Positions 1 through 14,500 of a stretch of 64,000 nt of DNA are shown here, piece by piece. Positions within the stretch are counted from its first letter, which is position 1. Every line of letters begins with the position of its first letter. The stretch comes from Toxoplasma gondii ME49 (Eukaryota; Apicomplexa; Conoidasida; Eucoccidiorida; Sarcocystidae). The DNA is taken from NCBI RefSeq assembly GCF_000006565.2, contig NC_031479.1, positions 5,358,289 through 5,422,288 on the forward strand, read 5' to 3'. The notes beneath the pieces are model-generated. The model was given only the letters and a program-made list of their open reading frames with translations, did no database searches and was not told where the DNA came from. A program made the translations under genes and the position numbers.

Positions 1-85
1 TCCACGAGAGACACGAATCAGTCGGTGGTGGATTGCGCCCAGCTCGTCCTGGCTCTCATCCTGAATCAGCAAATTCAGCGGCGTG
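1..85 (-). CDS. possible internal exon of a gene running off the left edge
   Basis: On the minus strand, bases 85 down to 1 are open and read STPLNLLIQDESQDELGAIH followed by HRLIRVSRG. This is an acidic/hydrophobic composition more protein-like than the surrounding sequence. An acceptor-like GAATGACAG lies just before base 85. No family is recognised, and the rest of the gene would lie outside the window. It could equally be a chance open stretch. Confidence 0.3.
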
Positions 86-3000
86 CTGTCATTCCCCAGC
101 GTTGTCCAGGGGGAGACCGAAAGCACAGACGTCTCCTCGTTTTTTTTTTTCCGATTCTCTCACGAGAAAGCGAGCGCACACTGTTCATCGGGGGAGAGGC
201 AAAGCAATTCATGTTAAAAGGGGGCAGGGCGAAATGGGTAAGCGCATGTGACCATGAATATCGTGTAGCAACTGGCGTTGTCCGTTGCGTCGTGATATCG
301 CATTTCTTCCTTTTTGGCATATTCGTCGCGGCCTTTGCGTCTGTGCTAACTTGTGCCTGTCGGTGGGCTCCTACGAAGAGCAAGTTGTGTTCAACCCGGG
401 TTAGGAACGCAGAAACAGTACGGGGAAGGAGTAGTGTGATACAGACTGATCTCCAGCTCTTCCCGATTCTTAGCCCACTTCACATGTGTCTGCAATGAAC
501 ACATGGGGTTAAGAGGAGAGAAGTAGAGTGTCGCATCGGAGGCGAAAGGGAAAGCGGCCACTTCGCTGTGTACAGAAACCCCCGGCGAGCGTATACCTTC
601 CCTCTTGTGAGTTACGTAGCGAAGGGATGGGAGGGCAGCAGAGAGAGGACAGAAGGAAGAGAACAAAGGGAGAGAGAATAGAAACGCAAAAGAGGGACAG
701 TGCCGGCAGTAAAGTGTGTGTGTTCAATGCAATCCGGAGCTGAATAGAGAAACTCCGCCTTTGGAGAGGGGAGTCCTTGTGGTCAAGCAGTTTTTCCTGA
801 GGCAAGTCGGCTTCCGTTTATTAAATATTTCGAGACTTCTCCCTGTTGTCTGGAAGCAAAAGAGGACTTCTGCCGCGTCACGTTCCAAATCGAAGTGAGT
901 TCTGCCTGGCATCTTGGTTGATTGTGTAAATGCAGACTTGCACAGCGTGATTCACTTTTGACGCGTTTTGTATGTACCGCATCTGTGAAGACCAAAATTG
1001 GATATGGTGGTGGGATGTGGGAGACAACGCGTAGGTAGGAATCGGTGTGAAAGTGAGAGCACTCCACCACAGTTTTCACTCGTGTCTCACGTTGCAAGAT
1101 GTGTGAAGGACAGGCGAAAACAGTTTTCGAGAGCCGAGGAAGCTGCGGGCTGGAATGGGACGACAGCCTGTGGCTGTTTCCGGGTCCTGACTCAGAGAAC
1201 TCGACAGAAATGTGCGCTTGTGTGACAGAGTGTGTGTGTTGTCTGCAGTGAATAGATCTTCCAGCGCTCTGGCGACTGTGAAGAGGCACTGAATCCACAG
1301 CGTTATTTCTCAGCTTTTGTTTGAGGACAGGAGATATCAGAAGTGTCCTCCACACTGTGCCTGGCTCGTCGGCTGGCTAAGTGCGGTGGTCACTCCCTCA
1401 TCGAGAGTTTGTATCGGCTGCCATTCTCGCTGCAGACGAATTGCGAAGCGTAGAGTTGGTGACGATTGTGTTTTTTCCGGGAAACCACAAATGGTGTTTA
1501 TTGTTTGTTCATGTGGGAACGGCGAAAAAATGTAATTGTTCTCGGGTGTGCGGCCCACCCCACATCCCGAGTTTCAAGGCGGGAAGAAGGGTGCCGAATT
1601 CTTCTGTCGGTTTTGGATGGGATCACTTTTAACGCCGCAAAATATGCTAGAAAATGTTATTCAGGTATTATATAGATAGCTGCGATGTTACGGCAACAAG
1701 GAAAAAAGAAGGGAGCCCTAGATGTAGAAGTCCTCTGCTTTGTTTCCGTGTATCGTAGAGGGTTCTTGGAAAAGCATTCTCCGTGCTTGTTTATGCCTGT
1801 AAGCCTGCAGGAGACGGGGAGCCCGGCAGAGGCGTATTTATTCCTGCGGGGTCCCAGAGTTTGTTGTGGTGCTCAAAATGTACGGGGTGAGAAAGGGAGT
1901 CTTCGTGCGTCAGGTGCTCTCCCCTTGTTGCGCGACGTTGTGTTCCGTGGCGTGTTACGTGTCAGTCAAAGGTTACAGTGTGTCTTCTCCATGAAAAGGT
2001 AGTACAGTTGACTAGCGTATGGAAGAGGCATTTTGCACTACACCAGTTCGTTTCTTTCTGTTGTCTCTCCGCCCGTTATTTTGTGCTCCCAGCAGTACTG
2101 TGGTTTGCTTCTGTGGTTGAGCAAGCACACCAACTTCTCACAAAAGTGCAGCGCCATTTGCTTCTCGTGCGCCTTCTGAGATAGCGTTGAGCACACGTGT
2201 GTCTCGCATGTGCAGAAACATGCAGATCCGTATTCTTGTAGATGTGCTCTCGTGTTGCTTTCTCTCCCGTGGTAACGTAGGCTGTGAGCGGGAAAGCCAG
2301 CGAGGGTACAGAAGGAACTGTCAGAAACATCGCTATTGCGGTTCAGAAGGGAAGCAAAATGGTTAACCTGGCTGTAGAAACAGGGCGGGACAGTGAACGC
2401 ATCCACGCCGTCGGTTGAACGCGTTCTCCAGTACTTGCACTAGGTGTCAACTCGTTTGGTTCATGTACAGCCAACACGCGTAGGGATGGCAGACCGTTCT
2501 GCGTGGTGTGTGTGTGTGTGTGTGTTTGTGGGTTGTGAGTATGATCGAGTAGTTCTTTTATTTTCATTTTCTGTGAAGAAAGTCTCCACTAGAGGACCGT
2601 TTCTTACGGTGGATAGCATTTTGGTGCGTTCCTTGTGGGTGGCCGAACAGACTGGCAAATTTGCATTTGCGGTTACCTGTTCGATCCCCCGCAAGTAAGC
2701 GGAGAGGCTAACAGAAAATGGCTTTCTGGCCTGCTGTCTGGTGTGCCAGCTCCCTTTCTTCTTTGTTTTTGCCTCGTGAGTTACGCTGTTTCCGTGGGTT
2801 GCGTTTTCGCCTTGTCCCCACGACTAGAGTTTTCGCAAATTTTTGCTGGTGGAAACTCAAGAACACCAGCGCTCTGAAGGAAAGAGGGATAACACAGCAA
2901 CTGTTGACTGAGAAAATGCATCAGAAACTGAAGTCACGAAGCGGAACATGAAGTTTAAAGTTTCAGTGGCTCTCCCAGCGGAACCGTGAGACCCTCACAA

Positions 3001-5574
3001 GCCTTCATCGACGAGGGAGGTCTGATCATAACTCTACCCTGAGGCGTAACATCCCCCGTAGTGTTCAACAGTTGTGTGTAGAGAATGTACAATCGGTCTT
3101 AGTTGCGCTTGAGTATACACACTTCTAACAGTGCATTTACGTCAAATGACTGCGTACATTACGTGTTTGGTGGGACTGGCCGATCGAAGCATTCGGGAAG
3201 CAGTTGGTAGTGGGCACGATTTTGATGACCCGTCGGTTTCATTTGAGAGACTGACACAGAATGTTGCGGGGTTCTGTAAAAGCGAGCCCAATATGCGAAT
3301 CGGGGGTAGGCGTACCCCGTGTTCCCTGCCGTGCATGTCTGTTTTCTCCCAAGCGCCCAACGAACAGAAAAAGGGGTAGACGAAGAAGGCGGACCAGGGA
3401 TAAAAGTTCGTAGTTTTTAAAAGTCTCCAGTTGTGGTCACGAATCCGAGTGAGTTCAGGCTAATCACGAGGGGAGTGCTGGCCATACTGTCGAGCATTAG
3501 AGGGCGATGCACACGTGAATGAATGAGGGACGGAGAGGGCTGTGGACGGAACAGTGTGTGACGTGGTGAATGACAAAGCTTGGTCGTTACACTAGGTACG
3601 AAGAACTAAACCTATTGCAAGCATCGTCAAGGTGCGTGGACACAATGGGAAAGACGTGGAACGCACTCCTTGTCGTCTAGGGGGCCCGGTTTTACCCACG
3701 GGTGGTTGCAGGGCAGGTGAGAACAGAAACGCGCAGTCTGGGAGCGGTGTTTCTGCGGCGAAACACAACTCTCGAGAAATGTTACTTGTTGTTAGTGTTA
3801 GTCGAATTGAGTCACTCTTGTGACTGATCGAGAGTCCCTAGGTGCTCATGACAAATTTGCTAAAATGTCTGCAAACTAGAGTGGGCTGTAGGGCCCACCG
3901 TGGCGTGTGCCTTGTTACTTCTCGCGGGAAGTGGAGAGCACGTTCCAATCTAGTTTGAGAGGGGGGAACTGACCCGGTCGTCTTTGTTCTGTGTAACTGC
4001 ATGGACCGAAGTGGACAGAACTGGGTTTCTCTGGCGCCTTTTTCACATTCTTGTGCCGCGTCGCCTAACCGGTGTTGGGAGGTTCATGGAAACTGAGAGT
4101 CCACCTTTACAGTTGTGTCCGTCGGCTGTTGACCCGTTCGAGACATATTAAGATGACACCGGAGTGCCAAACTCGGCTGTTTGATCGAGGGATCAGTGTA
4201 CGCTAATTGTATGAAGCTTTGCGTATGCTGTGCATCATGTCAGTGACACAGGCACCCGGCGCCGTTTCTAGAGAAACGAAGCAAGTTGTTTACAAGCATC
4301 CATAAACTCACGCCTGTGCCGTGCGAAAAACACGGAACTGTTATGCTGATACTTTTCAGCAGAAAAACCCTGTGAGCGGTCAGTTTTCTGCAAGTGGACG
4401 AGACCGGATATAATTGAAAATGAAGTGCGCGCCAAAAACTAACCCATTCCTTTCGATTCCGTCTGCAATGACGCACCTAAAGAGAGGGCGTACTCCTCCA
4501 TCTTGGCTTTTCTTTCAGATCCTCAAGTGCGCTTCGAGTGTACATCCATATTTCTGGACACAGTATATGTTGCAGACTGTTTTCCCTCAGTCTCGGCACA
4601 CGGGTCCACTACCACACCCTAAACCGCTGGCGGTGAACGGGAGTACCTCAGATTGTGGGCAGATGCACGGTGCGGGCCGAGAAGACACATCTTATGTACT
4701 CCAAGGAAATGCGCAGAAGTCTGCCTTTCTTTGGAACAGCGACGCACGGTATACAGATCTACACATACACAAAAAGAGACGACGCTCTGAGCGGCGGCCA
4801 AGGAGCTGTCCCCTCAAAAGTCACGCAGCACCAGAACACTAAGCAAATTGAAGAAAACGAGTCGCGATCCGGGTATTCATTCAGAACGTCTTGCTCGATC
4901 TTTTCTCCTCTTCCCTCCTGCTCGTGTTCACCTTTTCGATGGACAAACATGCACACATACTAGTATACGGAAGGCAATTGCGCTGCGGTCGTCGGCGTCT
5001 CCTGTTTTGTTATCGAAGCCTTTTGTTTCTGAATGCTGTTTCCAAAGGCGAAAAAGTCGACTCGCGTGGCCTGTTTTTCCTTTGGAGTGCACGGTCTCCA
5101 CTCGAGTCAAAAGGGGAGAATCCACTGTCGTGGTACATCGAGAGGCTGGCGCAGTGGTCCTAATGGTGACCTCTACACCGGTGCTGTGTCATTAGACCTC
5201 TGATATTGGCTCGTCGGTATGTTACCGCTTTTCCGGAACATAAAACTGCGAGACCCAGCCTGTCGCGGTGAAGCGAAGCAATGCGTTTCCTGTAGGGCGT
5301 TGACGCGTGTGGCTACGTCCACAGCCCTTGCCCCGCCCTATGGGCTCCTGTGGCAGCACGACGAACTGAAATAGTGAGCGAGACCCAACTATGAGGTACT
5401 GCCGTCTTACACAGGCTGATCCTTCCCCGGTAAAATTTGAGCGGTTATCTAATATGCCGTGATTTGGTCTGAGAATAACCATGAAACCCTTCAGAAGAGC
5501 TCTGGTCGCAGACACAGACCTCCGAAAAACCATGCGAAACAAGAGACGATGAACGGGTTTTCACGCGCCTTCAC
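86..5574. other. spacer without a supported gene
   Basis: No reading frame here combines protein-like composition with consistent splice sites. A short TG microsatellite lies near 2,505-2,525. Several open frames of 70-140 codons occur on both strands, but they are rich in Ser/Arg/Cys and start or end without supporting signals. The right-hand part is probably 3' untranslated sequence and spacer downstream of the branching-enzyme gene. Confidence 0.6.
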
Positions 5575-8500
5575 TCATGATGCTTCCAGGTTGCCGTTGC
5601 CGCTATCCACAGCCGTTCTCTCTTCTTCCGCGCCGTTCAACTTTTCTGTCCGCTTGTCGGTTTTTCCTATATCGCCATTCGTGTTCGCGGGTGGGTCCTC
5701 CTTCGCAACTTTCTTTTTCTCCGCAGAATCCAGCCCTTTCACCTCCGGCTGAGGCTGTGGACTCTTGATGTACAGGCAACCGAATGGAGGAAGATCGAGC
5801 CATAGGCAGTACGGCCAGCCAAGTCTGAGCAACAAACAACACACGCGAGAAAGCAACACTTTCGCGGACTCGAGTTCGCTTCACACGCCACATTGGAGAG
5901 GGCTTCATATAGCAAGATTCCTGCAAAACGAAAGCGCTGAATTACTTAGCCTTCGAACACTGCGTTTCAATCTGCCGCTCCCCAAGGGTTTTCTGTTTCT
6001 ACAACGAACAAGCACATCCCCGCTTTTCCATCTATGCCGCTCTGCGCTCTGTCGGTTGTCCGCAACACGCTCTGCTGCCTAGTTTTCGAAAAGGCCTAGG
6101 AATCCCACTTTATAATGTGTAACAGAGAGTCTGCCTTCAGCTGAAATCTAATTGACATTGCATGCCTAGTGACTGGAAGAACCTTTCATTCGTCATCAAC
6201 ATTCCCGTTTCGTCAGCTCCAGCTCGTTGCGCCGCTTTTCCCTTGTTTCTCATCGCTTAGAGAGACTTCCACGAAGTCTCTCAACTGGACTATCTAACTG
6301 AGCCCATTAAAAGACAGAGCGTCGAGAAAACACAGATCAAAGACTCTTTTGCTCCACAGTTTCGTCCTTGGCATGCGTGCACCTTACATCGACCCGCTGC
6401 TTCCGATCTGAGAAATCTGCGTTGTGCCCGTGCCCAGTCCTGTTTCTTCCACGGAAGCCACACACAAAGAGACTCGGCGCACCCCAGCGAGTCTGTACTC
6501 TGCGGTTTCAATCGAAGAAGAAATTTTGAGGCTCGAAGTTAGACAGAAACACTGTCCCCATCTACTTGCACCTATTTTCGTAAGCAAAGCACACGCCACG
6601 CTCACCGTCCGCCTTGAGTGGTGTGGACTCGCGAAAGATTTCCCGGACCGACCATGCCGCCCGCGTATCTCCAGTCGTCAGAGTTCAAGATGACCTCCCA
6701 CTCTCCACCGTGCGGGACTCCGATAGGGTAGCTGAGAGGGGGGAAGAACAACAAGTACAACCTCTCCACCACCTGCAACTCATGCATCCTCTACTTACAG
6801 TGTCGCACTGTAACAATACATGGTCTAGCTAGCATCACCGTGTTCTTGGCGCCAGCTGCTTGTACATAAAATAGGATCAGTTCCCTGCACCACCGTACAG
6901 TAGAGTTTCGGAGGCCAACGATGGAGAGGAGGGGGAGTAACTGACAGAGTAACGACCCCATTTCTCCGGCTGTGTCGTGGAGATTTTGATGGCAGGGAGT
7001 GCAAGAAGCCGGTCGCTCTGCAAGGTCTACACGCTTTCTCTCTGTTTCTCTCTGCATGACTGTTCCTCGCTCACCGGTAATAGACATTCGGCGAGAAGTT
7101 ACAAACAACCAGGATGTCGTTGTACCAGTCCATGTAGGATCGGAGGAAGGCAATAACACAGTCTTTGCTATTGTCGCAGTCGGTCCACTTGAAGTTCCAC
7201 GGCTCGTCGTCTCCCGCATGCAGCGCCTTGTGATGGACGTATACCGCCAAGAGGTCGGAAACCCAAATGCACAGTTTCTTTCGAAGTTCTTCTTCGCCTT
7301 CGTGCCAGTCAACAGACCTAAAAAATCACAAAACGCCAGGACGCACGAAATGCTAAACAAACGCCGAACTTGAGTTTTCTCTCGAGACCCTGAAACTCTA
7401 CACACGTGCGTTTGAGCCTTGCCTTTCCCGGATACTGTCAAACCGGTGCATGCAGCTGCGTTCACCGACAACACTTCCGTTTCAGTGCATTCCGCAACCC
7501 CAGTTCGAGGCTTGGGTTCTCACCTGTTGTCTTTCCACTCTCTTCCTTGTCCGATTTCGGCGCCCATGAAGATGAGGGGTCGGCCGGGGGATCCAACCTG
7601 GTACCCGAACAGTGTCTTCAGCGTTTTGATTCGATCTTCAAACGGACTGCCTGCAAAACCGCACTTGTCCAGCAGAGAGCCCTTTCCGCTGACCACCTCG
7701 TCGTGCGACAGCGGGAGAATCCACCTGCAGGAAAAACCAAGAAAACGCCCAGTTCAGAAGAAACGCCTGTTTCTCTGCACTTTCACCTGGGCTCCTCACG
7801 CGCGTCAAACAAATTGCTTCTACCCCGAGCGTGGAAGTCGGCACCAAACATATATCACCAAGTTGTACCTTTCAGAAGGGCAAACTGCTCTCACCCTTTG
7901 TACTAGTTAAAAATGACGACCAAAGCCTCCTGTATTAAATACTCTGACGTTGAACGAAATGCATGACCACTCGTCATTCCTGTTGGGATGTATCGGCAGC
8001 GTTTCCAAAGACACGGTAGGCACCTCTACCCACCACTGCGTCCTGTCTGCCTATTTCCACCGCAGTTCAGTGAATGGACGAACGGAAACCCAAGACAACA
8101 GTGCCCCGGAGCAGAAACCACGCATGCATCTACGCGAATATCTCAGGTGTGTACACGCAAACGAAACGGTCGCGATTTCCGAAGATCCTTCTCCTCGGCA
8201 CGAGGTTCACACTCACTTTTCGTGTGCCATGTACAGCCCTCGGAAAGTCAGTTTGTTGTGACAAGCTGGCTCTGGTCTCTTGTAGAGAGGCAGACACAAG
8301 TAGCTCAGCGTGTCGTTCATCCATCCAAGATCCCATTTGGCGTCGAAGCCGAGGCCTTTGAACAAAAGATAAACATCCCGATACTTTTCTGAGGGGACCA
8401 TGAAAAACGCGTCTCGCTAAATACACACATGAACCCCCTCTTAGAGAGGTACACCCCACACATCTTCTTTGATGTTCTTAGGCGCTCCCTCTCCACAATG

Positions 8501-11500
8501 CCACGCCCACAGGGAGAAATCGATGCAAAAAACACACCTGCTCTCCATCTCTTCCCCTTCCCTCTCCCCTAAAAAAATACCTTCCTCCTGCTTTTCTTCT
8601 CAGCCTTTCTCTACTCTCTTCCCTCCTGTCTGTCTCTTTTCTGAGTATCTGCTGCCTGTCAATCTTTCTTCTCCCCTCCAGCTTCACCCTGGCCACTTTC
8701 TTTCTCTGTTGTCTCTAGTTCGGTTTGATTTGTCTGTGCTCCGCTTGTCAGAGTTCCCCTGGTTTGTGTCTTCCCCCTTCTGCCCACTTTCTGTCCAGTG
8801 GTTGCCCCCTCGTGCTTGCAGACTTTGATGTCTACCTTTTTCCTTGTCAGTGACGCCTTGCCAGCTGGTGCTCTCTTCAGCCATCGTGAAGACGCCCGGA
8901 AACTCTTGGTGGACGACCCAGTTGAGCTCTTGGAGGAGAGACATGGCCTGCAGATTCGCGTCTCCGCCGAACTCGTTCGGCAGCCAGTCGCCCGGCTCTC
9001 TCTGGTGGTTTTTGTACAGCATCGAAGAGACGGCGTCGATGCGCAGGCCGTCTATGTGGTAGCGCCGCAGCCAGTGGTACGCAGCTCCCAACAGAAAAGA
9101 GCGAACTTCGCTTCGCCGAAAGTTGAAGACTGAGGCGAAACGAAAACAACGAGCGAGTTCTGGAGCACGTCCACGGAGGAGACACATCAATCGCTCTACA
9201 GGTCAAATCCCAAGTCGTTCCACCTTCCACAGAGACAGGAGCAGCAGCACGATCTCCGCTTCGTTACGCGAACGCGGACAAGAGAAGGGGCGCGCAAAAA
9301 AAACGGTCTGTCCACAGTACTTCATTTTTTGTAGAGCACGATCAGGACAACTAGAACATTCGTTCTTGCGCGAGAGACGCAACATTTGGATTTCGACGTA
9401 CTTACCGAGAGTTCCCCACATTTTATGTTCGCCTTCACGAGGGTCTGCATATTCATAGCAGGGCTCTCCGTCATAGCGAGCCAAGCCCCAGGAGTCTTTG
9501 CAAAAATGTGCGGGGACGAAATCGAGGAAGACGCCGATCCCGCTCTGATGCAGCTTGTCCACGAGGTACTTGAAGTCGTCGGGACTTCCGAGGCGACTGT
9601 AGGGCGCGTATAAACCTGTGACCTAAAGGGCCGAAGACGAGTTTCTCAGCGCGAATGCGTGCGAGCGACAAGGAGCACAAGAACGACAGACTCCCAACAA
9701 AGACAGGTCTCTGAGCGCTAGATCAAGTAAGGGACTCGGAACGTAAGTGCAGCAAGACCCAGAGCAGCAAGCAAAGAGACAGAGTGTACGCAAACGTGGA
9801 TCGCGAGAGAAATGCGAAGCGGCACAAACACTCACACGATGCCCATATGTGCGTAAGCAAAACATCACCACGCGAAGAGCTACACAGTCAGATGCACATG
9901 GACGCCGAGAGTCGTGCGTATTCGAAAGCCCTATGAAAACACATGGAAAAGGATGTGTGACGTGAAATAACGTTGCTACGACTCCTGATGGATCTCCCAA
10001 CATGGGGGGAAATGCCCTTCAACGGAAGACAGACGGCCAAGTCACCGGAAGACACGTTTGATGTACACCGAACCTACACGACCTAGACACTCGTGGACAA
10101 CGCGAACATGCCCCGATTGTTGCCTGCACAGATTCACGCTCGCATATACATACTGAAGAGCTAGGTGACTGTTTCCATACAGCAATACACATATGTATAT
10201 ATATGGGAAGAAAGACAAAAACACCCTTGGAATGGAAGTACGTATGGCCATTGGAGATCTGTAGAGACAAAGAGGACAATCCAAAATGAGTTTCTTTCGC
10301 ACCTGGTACCCCCAAGAGCCTTCGAAGGGATGGTGAGCGAGAGGCAGGAACTCTACGTGTGTGAAGTTCATGGTTTTCACATGGCGCACGAGCCGGTCTG
10401 CGAGTTCTCGATAAGCTGTACCCAAAAATGACAACGAAACGCCACACTTGTCCTATGCAGTTCTTCTTCCCCAGTTCGCAACTGAGCCTGAATCCACGCG
10501 GAAATCACTGAGGATACGGGGGCTTCTTTGTATCAATCTATCTTGCGGGTGCGGAAGTCGTTCTTCCAAGAATTCCTGCGATCTGTGACTTCTGAGTACC
10601 ATTAGGTTCTGTGCTAGTAACTCAAACCATCTGTTCCGCATTTGGTAGGGATCTGGCTTCGCCAATATGCCCTCCAATGAATTTTAAGATGCAGCAGTCC
10701 AAGCTCTAAGGATTCCGCCTCTGGAGGCAAATGGTCTTAGCCACAGCGTTGCGCAGATCCCCTCGCCTTTATCTGGACAACGTACAGTATTTTCTAAAAC
10801 TCTACTATCATGGAAAAGAGTTTTTACCAGATTGGAACACGTCAACCAGCGCACTGGAAGCGAATGAGTTCACGGTGAATTCGAAACCTCAGGCGCATCA
10901 TTTGCAAACATGAACGAAGCCAGCGGAAATGGAAAAAGCACATCGACGGACACCCGAAAATGAAGAAACCACAACCTCGGCGACCTAAACTGCTCCACAA
11001 GGTTCCCCACGCATACAAAGGGGTGAACCTACTGTACAAACATCTCACTGCCTGCGTGTGGACAAGCCGATGTGTGAGCTTTAGAGAGAAGGCATTACGG
11101 ACATAAAGATCATAGCTACAGCAATGTGACTCTAGTCTTTTAAGGAAGAAGCGGTTGCAAGCATCCGTTTTGCGCCTTACAAAGGTAAGTGTTGTTGTCG
11201 CCACGCATCCAGCTAGGGAGATGCACTTCGTATATCGCCATGGGTTGTCTGCGAAGAAGATCTTCTTCCCCCAACTGCTTCCTCCGAGACATCCACGCCT
11301 GGTCATTCCACACGAAGCGCTCCTCCGGCTGCACATGGAATCCACGAAAAATCCCAGAATTCAGAATGTCAGAAAACCGAGTGTCTCTCAGACTCTATGT
11401 CCAACAATCCATGTCCCGGCCACCTTATACACGCGCATGTATCTTCTTTTTAGCTAACTCTCTACGTATATGCATACACTTGGTTGCATCATACAGGTAA

Positions 11501-14500
11501 ACATCAATAGAGTTATAAACATTTTATCTGCCTTGCATGTACACATATGCATATGTACAAGGCGTCCGCCTCTAGAGCTCTCTGGCTGTGTCTCTGGAGA
11601 ACGGGTGGAAACGCGCAGACCTTGCCTCTGGATGCGCCCCAGAAAAAGACTGCAAAGAAGCCCCGAACCAAGTCGACGCCTCTCAGAACCCTATGCCATG
11701 AACCGTTTGATCCACCACAACGGACCTCCACACAAATCACAAACATATTCATGTACTGCAAGTACGTACCGGTTACTTTTACATGTGCATTCAACTGCGT
11801 ATGGAGGTGCTGCCTGCGAGACCACACGGGAGAAAAAGGAATGCAAAGCCCACCAACAAGCCTACGTAGACATATATAAATACTGATATATACACATATA
11901 TACATGTATATATATACATATGTATATATGGAGATATATACATATAGAGATCTGGACAGATAGGTTTCGTCGTTGATGTATCCAGAGTGGGTGGTTTGTT
12001 CGTGCTTTACCTTGCGAAATGCGTCATCGCATGCACTGATGATGCTCGCGGTTTTGGGTGGGATTTCGAACTCTTGTGCATATGGGTCGATTTTGATGAC
12101 GTCGAGGCCGCCTCGTGTGTGGATGCGGTAGCCGTACTTTTCGCCTGCGCCGATGTCAGGCACGAACAGCTCCCAAACGCCGAATTCGACTCTTCGCCTC
12201 ATCGGGTGTGCGCGGCCATCCCAGGCGTTCCAGTCTCCCACAACGCTCACGAAGCAGGCGCTCGGCGCCCACACTGCGAAGCGGACGCCGCGAATGCCTT
12301 CCACCGTCAACATGTGTGAACCCATCAAGTTGTCGACATGCCAACATGAACCTGCAGAAAGCACGAACCGCACTCAGGACGTCTCGAGAGACAGGCAACT
12401 GCCGGGCACAGAGAGCTACAGACGCGTGAAGAAGGGAGACGGCGGGAGAGTGGGCGAGGGGAACGCGGGAGATCGGGCGACAGAGCCAGAGAGGGGAACA
12501 GAGGCTGACAGACAGAGAGAGAGGGAGAGATTCAGCGACACAGCAAGAGAGACTCATGGAGGGGGTGGGGAAGAGAGGCAAGCAGGAGGAAATGTAGAGG
12601 TAGGTAGAGAGAGAGAGGTGAAAACAGAGCGAGACCGTTCGAGAGTCAGGTGACACCGGTAGATTTGTATAGCCTTAGATAACGATGCAGACACCCGAAA
12701 TCCCAAAAGCTCGATAAGGATACGCGCACATGCACACAGAATGCCCACATGTACTTTGACCCGGATCGGAGTTGAGACATGTCCAGATCCACCAACGCAG
12801 CATCCTCCAAACATGCGGAAGTACGCATGCATAAGCGCATTTACAATCACTAGCTCGATATGCATATTTAGAAAACGTTTGCCATGACTCTTACCAGACT
12901 GGAAAAGTTCGAGGTCAAAGCGCGGAAGAAGGACGCCGAAGTTGTAAGTGTCGTGGGCGACGCGTTCCTCGTTCGTCTCGTCTCCCTCGTATACACAGAG
13001 GAGCTCATACTTGAATGTCACAGGAGAGTCGTCACTCTCCAGGATCTCCCCAGGCTTCGACTGGGTCGCCTTACAGGGCGACGACGCTGTCTCCTTTTCT
13101 GAGGCGAGACGGTGGACAACGAAGGCCTACTCGGCAGCAGAGGAGACAAAGGCCAAACTTCTCTTTGTCGGCATCCGCTCGCAACAGCGTGCTGTGTGGA
13201 GTCTTGTCACAAGACAACACACAGATGTACAACTGAATTCCACTGACTATTGTTCGAGTCATGCAGACCGGGATCGCGGAGCACTACAACGATGCATCTG
13301 AAGGATATCGAAGTGGCAGAGTAACTCTATGCATTGACACAACAAACACAATCATATACTATGCATGTACATATATATATATATATATATACATACATAT
13401 ATGTAAATGTATATGTTGGCATGTGCGTCCCTTTCTCCATGCACACTCAGATAGAAGGACGCAAATAGTTCCAAACGGCCACGAGTTCTCCCGCGTTCTT
13501 TATAGAAAAGGAAATATACGTCTATACGCCTATATATATACATACAGATATATATATATACAGATATATATATAAATATATGTCGGAATATCGGCGCTCA
13601 TGTCGATGGGTTTCAAGATAGAAGCGTACACAAAACGACGGTGGATACGTTAAGGAACTGGAGGCGTCGATAGACGAGAGACTGGCATGGAGCAACCGCT
13701 TGGGGTTGCTTCCGGCATCTCCATTATATCCACGTGGGCATGTGCAACTCCACCCAAATGCGTATCTTGTTGCTATCGATCTCAGACGATGGAGTCCTCG
13801 AAAATTTCTCCGTTATGTAGTGGGAGACCTACGACCCCCATCAGCTCTCAACGGGACAGAGGAAAACACGGGGAAGAAACAGGTGTACGCTAAGCAACCA
13901 ACCACTAGCTTGTTGCATCTGAAGTGCATGCATCTTTCACCCTTGATTTCAGTCTGCAACGCGTCTGTTCTACACTGAGGTGCATTCGTGAAATACATCC
14001 ACTACTATTCAAACATACATACATACATGCATGCATTCATACATACATACATACATAGTTATGAACGTATACGGGTATGGATAGATAAACCGAGGTAGGG
14101 AGGTACGTGTGTGTGAACGTAAATCTGCATTTTAAGCGAAGAAAGTGCTTGCGGCATTGACTTCTTATGGAGCCGTATGACAATGTTTCTCTCCAGGAGA
14201 GGATTTACCTTCTGGAAGAGGAAGTCTGCGCGTTTCTCCATTGGCACCGGCTCCTCAGTGGCCACCACACACTCGGAGCACTCAAGGGCCCTCAGACGAA
14301 TGGTCTTGGCATTTCGAATCCAGGCTCTGCAAGGAAAAGATGCGAGATAGAGAGGAATCCCTGAAGCCGAGGAAGATTCGAGAGAGACCTGAAGAGGCTG
14401 TAAGGCTTGATGTGTCTGGAGGTCTCGCCCCTGCCGCAGGCGAGATACTCCGATCGGGACAGAGGCCACCGGGTCGCAGGTGACAGCCCCATTTTCACGC

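Noticed and set aside
4414..4842. 142-codon plus-strand frame
   Set aside because: No domain, no signal peptide, composition like spacer DNA, no splice partners.
6290..6511. Candidate last exon of the branching enzyme (contains [12 protein letters not shown])
   Set aside because: It resembles the final strand, but the exon at 5,824-5,575 matches far better ([19 protein letters not shown]), fits the required phase from a proper acceptor, and ends naturally.
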